From JALYNX01 sp035292605 (GTDB lineage Bacteria; Actinomycetota; Acidimicrobiia; Spongiisociales; ZC4RG35), in assembly GCA_035292605.1 (NCBI GenBank), contig DATDPT010000103.1, positions 1 to 45,669 of the forward strand: DNA of 45,669 nt, read 5' to 3'. Made by a program: the position numbers and the translations under genes. Positions 32,207-38,234 of the stretch are shown here, piece by piece. The notes beneath the pieces were generated by a model. The model was given only the letters and a program-made list of their open reading frames with translations. It was not told where the DNA came from and ran no database searches. How positions within the stretch are numbered: the first letter of the stretch is position 1; each line of letters begins with the position of its first letter.

Positions 32207-33459
32207 CGAGTTTCCTTGGCCGTCATGGGACGCCGGGTCACCCGCTTTTCCCGGCGATCGAGCTCGGTCTCGATCTCGTCCAGGCCTACACCGGCGGCTG
32301 CTGTTTTTACCAACAAGAAGTAGAGAAGATCCGCCGCCTCGGCCACCACCCGTTCCCGATCACCGGTTTCGGCCAGCTCGTCGGCCTCCTCGCGGATCTT
32401 GGCAGCGAGGAGAACCGGGTCGCCGAGCAGTGTTTGGGTGTTGGAGGCAGGGTCCTGCACCGGGGCGAGAATGCGTCGTTGGAGACGACCGAGCCCATGG
32501 TCGGCGCCCCAACAGGTCCGGGCCCCGGTGTGACAGAACCCGGGACCGTGTTGGCGAACGGTGAAGCGAAGGGCGTCACGATCGCAATCGGCGTCGACTC
32601 GGAGCAGCTCCTGCACCGCACCCGAGGTCTCGCCCTTGACCCAGACCCCCCGCGACCGGCTCTGATATACGCCCCTTTTGGTCTCGACGGCCTGACGAAC
32701 ACTCTCCTGACTCGACCAGACCAGGCCGAGAGCGACCCCTGCCTCGTCGACGACGACGGTGGGCCACAGCCGGTCCGCGCGATCCGAGACCAGGGGAGCG
32801 GTTATGGCGTCTGCCAGGTCCATTGCGCCCGTATAGAGGGCCATCCCGACCTGTGCGTCGGCTCCGAGACGATCCAGCGCCGCCACCTCTTCGACGGTGC
32901 TGATGCCACCGGCGATCGTCACTCGGGCCTCACCGGCGGCTGCGATCACCTGCTGGGCCCGGTCGAGGTCGGTTCCCTGGAGTTGTCCTTCGCGCTCGAC
33001 GAAGGTGATCAGGAAGCCGTCGCAGAGACCGTTCAGCTCGGCTATCCGATCGAGGAGGCGCTGGCCCGTGGATCGACGCCAGCCGTGGCTGAGCACGTCG
33101 CTGTCGCGGGAGTCGAGCGCCACGATGACCCGAGCCCTGGGAAGTGAGGAGAGAAACCGAGGGGTGGCCGCGGTCCCGATGATGATCTTCTCGGCGCCGA
33201 GGTCGAGCCATTGTCTTGCAGTCTCGAGATCGCGGATGCCGCCTCCGACCCGGGCTCGTCCCCGGCGGCAAAGCTCGGCGATCAGGTCCCGGTTCTGACC
33301 CTCGGCGCGGGCGGCATCGATATCGATGACGGCTACCTCGCCCGCCACCGAGAAGCGCTCCATGAGGGGGAAGGGGTCGCCGGCTTCGAGGGCGAGGGTC
33401 TCTCCCTCTACCAACTGGACCGCCTGGCCGCGTGAGATGTCGATGGAGGGGATGATCAT
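32203..33459 (-). CDS. hisAIE: Trifunctional HisA-HisI-HisE fusion
   Basis: One 418-residue chain joins three consecutive steps: HisE (PR-ATP pyrophosphohydrolase), HisI (PR-AMP cyclohydrolase) and HisA (ProFAR isomerase). HisA, residues 1-222, is a (beta-alpha)8 barrel with catalytic Asp7 (IPSIDISRG) and Asp116 (VALDSRD) and VGGGIRD. HisI, about 224-317, has WVKGETSG, the metal site DCDRDA at 291-296 and GFCHTGARTCW with Cys309 and Cys316. HisE, about 324-405, has KIREEADELAE and EAADLLYFLL, the EExxE/ExxD helices. HisIE fusions are common; adding HisA at the N-terminus is unusual. It overlaps hisF and hisD by 4 bp each. Confidence 0.93.
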   Translation of the reverse strand: MIIPSIDISRGQAVQLVEGETLALEAGDPFPLMERFSVAGEVAVIDIDAARAEGQNRDLIAELCRRGRARVGGGIRDLETARQWLDLGAEKIIIGTAATPRFLSSLPRARVIVALDSRDSDVLSHGWRRSTGQRLLDRIAELNGLCDGFLITFVEREGQLQGTDLDRAQQVIAAAGEARVTIAGGISTVEEVAALDRLGADAQVGMALYTGAMDLADAITAPLVSDRADRLWPTVVVDEAGVALGLVWSSQESVRQAVETKRGVYQSRSRGVWVKGETSGAVQELLRVDADCDRDALRFTVRQHGPGFCHTGARTCWGADHGLGRLQRRILAPVQDPASNTQTLLGDPVLLAAKIREEADELAETGDRERVVAEAADLLYFLLVKTAAAGVGLDEIETELDRREKRVTRRPMTAKETR

Positions 33460-34271
33460 CGTCGGACCGTGATCCCGGCTCGGCTCAACCCGAGCTTGAG
33501 GTCGGCGACAGTGGTGTCGCCATCGTGGAGGATCGAGGCGATCAGGGCGGCGGAGGCACCGGCACGGAGCGCTGCCACCAGGTGCTCGGAGCGGGCCGCG
33601 CCCCCGGAGGCAATCACCGGCACCGTGACCGCGTCGGCAACGGCCGTGATCAGGTCCACGTCGTAACCGTCCCGGGTCCCGTCACGGTCCCAACTGGTGA
33701 GCAGGATCTCGCCTGCTCCCAGTGCCGTGGCCTTGCGGCACCACTCCACGACGTCGAGACCGGTGCGATTGGATCCGCTCTGCACCACGACCTCCCAACG
33801 ACTCCGTAATTGGGAGCCAGAGGTCCGTATATGACCCCTCTCCGTCCCAATTTCGGGTGGGTCACCGACCCGGGCCGCCGCATCCACCGCGAGGACGGTG
33901 CATTGGGACCCGAATCGGGAGGCGATCTCGGCCACCAGATCGGGCCGGCTCACCGCTGCGGTGTTCACGCCCACCTTGTCAGCCCCGGCGTCGAGGAGGC
34001 GCCCGGCGTCGGACTCACGCCGGACACCGCCTCCAACAGTCAGCGGGATGGAGAGGACCGAGCGCACGGCGCGCACCGTCTCCACCGCGTTGCCCCTGCC
34101 CTCGGGCGTGGCCGAGACATCGAGGAGGATGATCTCGTCTGCCCCCTGCTCCTCGTAGGCGGCGGCGTTCTCCACCGGGTCTCCGGCGTCCCGGAGCGAC
34201 TGAAACCGGACACCCTTCACCACCCGGCCGTCCTTGATGTCGAGACAGGGAATGACCCGTGCCGCCAGCAT
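33456..34271 (-). CDS. hisF: Imidazole glycerol phosphate synthase, cyclase subunit
   Basis: With HisH, converts PRFAR and ammonia from glutamine to imidazole glycerol phosphate and AICAR. The ATG at 34271 (MLAARVIPCLDIKDGRVVKG) follows AAGGAGG; the longer frame upstream is not needed. Catalytic Asp in CLDIKDG and in the segment after GEILLTSWDRDGT; VGGGVR and IASGGA phosphate loops are normal. The 271 residues include about a dozen more than usual between VLAVDAAA and WEVVV, the region overlapped by a 53-bp palindrome. The stop overlaps the next gene by 4 bp; the start overlaps the hisH stop by 1 bp. Confidence 0.96.
   Translation of the reverse strand: MLAARVIPCLDIKDGRVVKGVRFQSLRDAGDPVENAAAYEEQGADEIILLDVSATPEGRGNAVETVRAVRSVLSIPLTVGGGVRRESDAGRLLDAGADKVGVNTAAVSRPDLVAEIASRFGSQCTVLAVDAAARVGDPPEIGTERGHIRTSGSQLRSRWEVVVQSGSNRTGLDVVEWCRKATALGAGEILLTSWDRDGTRDGYDVDLITAVADAVTVPVIASGGAARSEHLVAALRAGASAALIASILHDGDTTVADLKLGLSRAGITVRR
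33804..33856. repeat. 53-bp imperfect palindrome inside hisF
   Basis: Outer arms CCGTAATTGGGA (33804-33815) and TCCCAATTTCGG (33845-33856) pair at 11 of 12 positions; inner AGAGG/CCTCT or GGTC/GACC arms extend the stem. It codes in frame for PEIGTERGHIRTSGSQLR in a surface loop where HisF proteins vary in length. It looks like a small palindromic element accepted within the protein, but no second copy is seen in the window. Confidence 0.7.
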
Positions 34272-34867
34272 CAGGCCTCCTTCCAGAGCCAGCGCCGAAG
34301 CAGATTGGATCCCCAAGCTCCGGAAAGCTCGGGGTGGAACTGACAGGCCAGGATCGCCCCTCGCTCCATCGCCGACACGAAGCTCCCCCCGTAGTCAGTG
34401 GTTGCCCCCGACCAGCTCTCCGGGAGCCGGGGGATCTTGTAGGAGTTGGCGAAGTAGGCCCACCCCGCTTCCAGCGATGTCGATCCCTCAGGTTCGACCA
34501 TGTTCCACCCGAGTTGGGGAACCCTGAGATCACCGGCGAACCGGGTCACGATCTCGGGAACGATCCCGAGACCGGTTGAATCCGGGTTCTCCTCGCTGGA
34601 TGCGCACAGGAGTTGCATCCCGAGACAAATCGCCAGGGTGGGTCGGTCGCTCTTGATGCGGGTGGTCAGGGCCTCACGCATCCCCAGTTGGTCGATGCGG
34701 TTGATCGCAGGGGCGAAGGCGCCCACGCCCGGGAGAACCACCCGATCTGCCTCCTCGACTGCCTTGGGGTTGACGGCGAGGACCGGATCGGCATCGAGAC
34801 GTCTGAAGGCGGCGATCACAGATGCGGTGTTGGCGGTTCCGGTGGGGACCACTACGACCTGTCTCAA
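34271..34867 (-). CDS. hisH: Imidazole glycerol phosphate synthase, glutaminase subunit
   Basis: Class I glutamine amidotransferase that feeds ammonia to HisF. 198 residues with the triad Cys81 (AICLGMQLL), His178 and Glu180 (QFHPELSG), and the PGVGAF oxyanion loop near 46-51. TTG start with AAAGGG about 10 nt upstream; the codon overlaps the hisB stop by 4 bp. The N-terminal strand VVVVPTGTANTASV departs from the usual DYGxGN motif (here PTGTAN), a small oddity. Directly followed by hisF with a 1-bp overlap. Confidence 0.93.
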   Translation of the reverse strand: MRQVVVVPTGTANTASVIAAFRRLDADPVLAVNPKAVEEADRVVLPGVGAFAPAINRIDQLGMREALTTRIKSDRPTLAICLGMQLLCASSEENPDSTGLGIVPEIVTRFAGDLRVPQLGWNMVEPEGSTSLEAGWAYFANSYKIPRLPESWSGATTDYGGSFVSAMERGAILACQFHPELSGAWGSNLLRRWLWKEA

Positions 34868-35448
34868 ACCAATGACCCTTTGGTGCTGGGGACGTCGTCT
34901 CCGTTCACTGTCACCGCAGCGCGCAGGGCGATCGCCACCGCCTTGAAGGCAGATTCGGCTTTGTGATGGTCGTTGTCTCCCCGGATCACGTCGACATGAA
35001 GAGACATGCGGGCTTCCATCGCCAGCGAGCGGAGGAAGTGGGTCAGGTTCTCGGCGGCCACGTCTCCGATCGTGTCCCGGGTCAGGCTGAGCTGGATCTC
35101 CGGCCAGGGCCGCCCCGAGAGATCGACGACGGCACGTGACAGCGACTCGTCGAGGGGGGCATAGGAAGAGCCGAACCGGTTGATCCCGGCCCGATCACCG
35201 AGGGCTTGGTTGATCGCCTTTCCGAGGACGATGGCACAGTCTTCGACCGTGTGGTGGTCGTCGATGTGGGTGTCTCCGCCAGCCACCAGATCCAGGTCGA
35301 AGCGCCCATGCTTGGCCAGGGCGGTGATCATGTGGTCGAGAAACCCGAGCCCGGTCTTGATCTCGAATCGCCCGGAGCCGTCGAGGTCGAGCCGGCATTC
35401 GATGTTGGTCTCCGAGGTCTCCCTCGTGATCTCTGCTATTCGTGTCAT
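34864..35448 (-). CDS. hisB: Imidazoleglycerol-phosphate dehydratase
   Basis: Manganese enzyme converting IGP to imidazole acetol phosphate. 194 residues, the single-domain form, without the phosphatase of enteric HisB. Motifs: GFLDHMITALAKHG, DDHHTVEDCAI with metal-binding His, and DNDHHKAESAFKA, the second metal site. ATG overlaps the end of hisC-HAD by 4 bp. In this operon the phosphatase is instead attached to HisC. Confidence 0.97.
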   Translation of the reverse strand: MTRIAEITRETSETNIECRLDLDGSGRFEIKTGLGFLDHMITALAKHGRFDLDLVAGGDTHIDDHHTVEDCAIVLGKAINQALGDRAGINRFGSSYAPLDESLSRAVVDLSGRPWPEIQLSLTRDTIGDVAAENLTHFLRSLAMEARMSLHVDVIRGDNDHHKAESAFKAVAIALRAAVTVNGDDVPSTKGSLV

Positions 35449-37118
35449 GGCAACAGGCCCTCCAGGTCGTTGGTGTTGTCGAGGATGCGCGCCGAGTTGC
35501 GGAGGCTCTCCCGGGCCCGTTGCGGGTCGTCGCCAGGGGCAACGACTCCGATCGGGACCACCCCCGCCGCCCTCGCAGCTTGGAGGTCATCGGGAGTGTC
35601 ACCGAGCATCCAGGCCCGGCTCACCCCAAGTAGCTCCAATGCCAAGCCCACCGGTGCCGAGTCGGGCTTGAGGGGGGCGTCCTCACGGGTTACCAGCGCC
35701 GAAATCCCGTCCCAGAGGCCAAACCGTTCCAGGAACTCCTCGGCGTCTGGTCGGGGGCGGCCGGTGACGACGGCCAGTGGCTGGGATTCGGCCCATCGGG
35801 ACCAGGTGACTGGATCGACGGTGCAGGCCTCGTGGACCTTGAGCCCGGGAGAGCCTTCGGTCCCCTGATAGAGGGCCTCGAAACGGTCCCTCACCTCGGC
35901 GAGTGGCGCCTCGATCCCCTGCTCCAGGCACAGGCCCCTGGCCAGCACCCAATCGTCGTTGGCGTTGCCCGCCGCCTTGGCCCTCTGGATGTCGGCGAGA
36001 CTGATTTCGACGCCAAAGCTGCTCGCCGTCTCGATGATGGCCATGGTCTGTGACCGGCTGACATCGGCGAGCACACCGTCCATGTCGAAGATGATCGCCT
36101 GTGGGGCGAGCGCCGCCTCCAGGGTGTTGGCCAACCGCCCGAAGTCGGCCGGATTCCCGGGGAGCGTTATCCGCACCATTGTCTCCAGGCCCGGTCGTTG
36201 CGGGAACCAACGAAGCCCCACCCCAAGGGATGCGGAGGCTGACATCAGCCATGAGGCATCGTCACACTCGGTGAGCACGAAGTTGGCCTCCGAAGCGAAG
36301 GGCCTGGTGCCGAGATCGGTCAGGATGGCGGTCAGATCGACTCGTTCCCGTCTCACCTCCTCCACGAATTCAGTGAGCTCGGATAGCGGTCGTTTCAAGC
36401 GTTCCAGTGCCAGGGCGGCCGACAAGGCTGCGACCGGATAGGGGTTGCCGTACGAGGCGACCTCTTTCACCAAGTTCGGTGGGCCGAGGAGATAGCCGAC
36501 TCGGAGCCCGGCCAGCCCGTAGGCCTTGGACATGGTTCTGATCACCACGACGTTGCCGAGCTCGAGGGCTGCCTGGGTGAGGTCCTCGGTGGCGAACTCG
36601 GTGTAGGCGGCGTCGAGGACCAGCAGCGGAGCCTCGGCGGCGACCTTGCGCAGGTCGGCCTCGGTGGCCACCGCCCCGGTTGGGTTGTTGGGGGAGACGA
36701 CGAAGACGGCATCGGTTTGCCCGTTGATCGACGCGATCAGGTCTTCGGTGGGAAAGGCGCCTGCCCACCAGGGAATCTCGATCAGCTCTGCGCCCCGTTG
36801 CTCGGTGTAGCGGGGGATCATCTCGAAGGTGGGGCGGGTGGACACCACCTGGCGCCCGGGACCGACCCGTGCCAGGAAGCAACGGAAGAGGGCGTCGTCC
36901 CCGCCGGCGCTCACCAGGACCGAGTCTTCGGGCAATCCGTGGAGGCGTGCCAGCCCTGCTCGGAGGGAGGAGGTGTCTGGGTAGCGGCTCACTGCCCGCT
37001 GTGGATCGGGGAGCGAGGCGAGCAGCTCCTCGGCGCGGGTATCTCCCTCGTTCTTGGACAGATCCAGGTCGATGGGGACAGTGAACCCTTGCGGGATGTA
37101 GCTGGCAGGGCGGCTCAT
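35445..37118 (-). CDS. hisC: Histidinol-phosphate aminotransferase fused to a HAD phosphatase
   Basis: 557 residues, two enzymes. Residues 1-340 are HisC, a class I/II PLP aminotransferase: SPNNPTG at 142-148, Asp169, Tyr172, the PLP lysine Lys198 in MSKAYGLAG, and Arg206. Residues 341-557 are a HAD hydrolase with Asp345/Asp347 (IIFDMDGVL), Thr452 (VVTGRP), Lys484 (PLKPD) and LGDTPDD at 505-511, all four motifs complete. HisC makes histidinol phosphate, and a phosphatase is the next step; no other histidinol phosphatase lies in the operon, so the HAD part is inferred to be that enzyme. It overlaps hisG and hisB by 4 bp. The aminotransferase call is firm, the phosphatase substrate inferred. 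Confidence 0.9.
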   Translation of the reverse strand: MSRPASYIPQGFTVPIDLDLSKNEGDTRAEELLASLPDPQRAVSRYPDTSSLRAGLARLHGLPEDSVLVSAGGDDALFRCFLARVGPGRQVVSTRPTFEMIPRYTEQRGAELIEIPWWAGAFPTEDLIASINGQTDAVFVVSPNNPTGAVATEADLRKVAAEAPLLVLDAAYTEFATEDLTQAALELGNVVVIRTMSKAYGLAGLRVGYLLGPPNLVKEVASYGNPYPVAALSAALALERLKRPLSELTEFVEEVRRERVDLTAILTDLGTRPFASEANFVLTECDDASWLMSASASLGVGLRWFPQRPGLETMVRITLPGNPADFGRLANTLEAALAPQAIIFDMDGVLADVSRSQTMAIIETASSFGVEISLADIQRAKAAGNANDDWVLARGLCLEQGIEAPLAEVRDRFEALYQGTEGSPGLKVHEACTVDPVTWSRWAESQPLAVVTGRPRPDAEEFLERFGLWDGISALVTREDAPLKPDSAPVGLALELLGVSRAWMLGDTPDDLQAARAAGVVPIGVVAPGDDPQRARESLRNSARILDNTNDLEGLLP

Positions 37119-37990
37119 GGGACGATCTGCTCCAGGCGCGAGACGGCGATGTCGGTGGCTCCCCGTTCCTTGAGCAACGGGATCAGGGTCGGGAGGTCGG
37201 ATCGGGGAACCGCCGCCTTCACCGCGAGGCCATCGCCACCGTGGAGCGAGGCGATGGTTGGTTCTCGCATCGAGGGCAGGATCGCGATCACAGAGTCCAG
37301 ATCCTCCCGGGAGACGTTGAGCTCGACCATGGCCCGGTCCCGGGCCTCGATCACCGAGCGAAGACTGAGAACCAGGCCGTCGATGGCGGTCTTCTTGGCC
37401 GGGGAGTCGAGCGCCTCCGGGCTGGCGTAGAGACGGGTCGAGGAGCGCAGCAACTCATCGACCACCACGAGGCCGTTGGCGGCGAGCGTCTCTCCGGTGG
37501 CGCTGATATCGACGATCACGTCGGCGTCCTCGGGGGGGAAGACCTCGGTGGCGCCATAGGAGTGGACGAAGCTCGCATCCAGTCCCTGTTTGGCGATCCA
37601 GCTTCGGGTGAGACGCTCGTACTCGCCGGCGACAACCAGGTGGCTCGAAGGCAGAGCGCCGTTGACGAGGAGCGACTCGGGCGCCGCCGCCACCATCCGG
37701 ACCGGGTCGAGACCGGTGTCGAGCAGCTCGACCAGGTCGGCGGACTTCTCCGCAACCCAATCGGCGCCGGCGAACCCGGCATCGCGAGAACCTGCCGCCA
37801 GCATCTCCACGATGTTCTGCGGCTTGAGCATCTTGACCTCGTAACCGGGCACCGAGAGCACCGGGCGATAGCCGCGGGGCCCGGCGCGCAGCTCCATGCC
37901 GGCCGCGGCGAGCAGGGTGGTCACCCCGGGCTCGATCCACCCCTTGGGCACCGCGAGGTGGATTACCTGTTCGTTTTCGAGGGAAGTCAT
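37115..37990 (-). CDS. hisG: ATP phosphoribosyltransferase, long form
   Basis: First, committed step: ATP and PRPP to phosphoribosyl-ATP. 291 residues, the hexameric long form: periplasmic-binding-like catalytic domains (LAVPKG, MLKPQNIVEML, DAGFAGADWVAE, ADVIVDISATGETLAANGL with the PRPP loop) and a C-terminal ACT-like regulatory domain (about 220-291) that binds histidine for feedback inhibition (family knowledge). The long form needs no HisZ. GGGAAAGAG lies 7 nt before the ATG. First structural gene after the attenuator. Its stop overlaps the next start by 4 bp. Confidence 0.96.
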   Translation of the reverse strand: MTSLENEQVIHLAVPKGWIEPGVTTLLAAAGMELRAGPRGYRPVLSVPGYEVKMLKPQNIVEMLAAGSRDAGFAGADWVAEKSADLVELLDTGLDPVRMVAAAPESLLVNGALPSSHLVVAGEYERLTRSWIAKQGLDASFVHSYGATEVFPPEDADVIVDISATGETLAANGLVVVDELLRSSTRLYASPEALDSPAKKTAIDGLVLSLRSVIEARDRAMVELNVSREDLDSVIAILPSMREPTIASLHGGDGLAVKAAVPRSDLPTLIPLLKERGATDIAVSRLEQIVP

Positions 37991-38031
37991 GTGGGCTCTT
38001 TCCCGCCGTCTGCTGCGGTGGGTTTGCCCGT

Positions 38032-38063
38032 GAACGAGAAACGCCGACCGCTGGGGCCGGCGT
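38032..38063 (-). terminator. Attenuator terminator of the his operon
   Basis: On the minus strand ACGCCGGCC pairs with GGTCGGCGT (9 bp with one G-U) around the loop CCAGC, followed by TTCTCGTTC, a U-rich though interrupted tail. It lies 35 nt after the leader-peptide stop and 41 nt before hisG, where a conditional terminator is expected. Confidence 0.82.
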
Positions 38064-38096
38064 GGGGGTTGCTTGTTGCTTTCGCTATGCGCCCAC
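38062..38096 (-). promoter_or_regulatory. Candidate antiterminator stem of the his leader
   Basis: On the minus strand GTGGG (38092-38096) can pair with CCCAC (38062-38066). This overlaps the first bases of the terminator stem, so the two structures compete. A third hairpin, ACCCG-TCA-CGGGT (38106-38118), lies right after the His codons and could be the pause or 1:2 stem. The stem is only 5 bp, so this assignment is tentative. Confidence 0.45.
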
Positions 38097-38098
38097 TA

Positions 38099-38155
38099 TC
38101 AGCCGACCCGTGACGGGTGGTGGTGATGATGGGCGTAGGCGAAAAGCCGGTTCAT
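38099..38155 (-). CDS. hisL: his operon leader peptide with five consecutive His codons
   Basis: An 18-codon frame reads MNRLFAYAHHHHHPSRVG and stops. Codons 9-13 are CAT CAT CAC CAC CAC. It stands between a good promoter and the attenuator, 108 bp before hisG. When charged His-tRNA is scarce, ribosomes would stall on the His run and favour the antiterminator; this is the classical attenuation mechanism, inferred here from the layout. There is no ribosome site; TAGGCT ends 8 nt before the ATG, so the transcript probably begins at or next to the ATG and is leaderless. Confidence 0.9.
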   Translation of the reverse strand: MNRLFAYAHHHHHPSRVG

Positions 38156-38163
38156 GTGGAGAG

Positions 38164-38193
38164 AGCCTAACCATGCAGATGCGGAAGCCGCAA
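38164..38193 (-). promoter_or_regulatory. his operon promoter
   Basis: Minus strand: TTGCGG (38188-38193) and TAGGCT (38164-38169), 18 bp apart. Transcription would start about 7 nt on, at the ATG of the leader peptide. It lies in the 79-bp gap between the leader ATG and the divergent valS start. Confidence 0.65.
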
Positions 38194-38234
38194 GAGAGGT
38201 TTCCTTCGGGACCACCGTTACCCTTCACGCTCCA

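Noticed and set aside
38156..38234. T-box riboswitch before valS
   Set aside because: The gap to the his leader is only 79 bp, with no T-box core motif or room for the stems.
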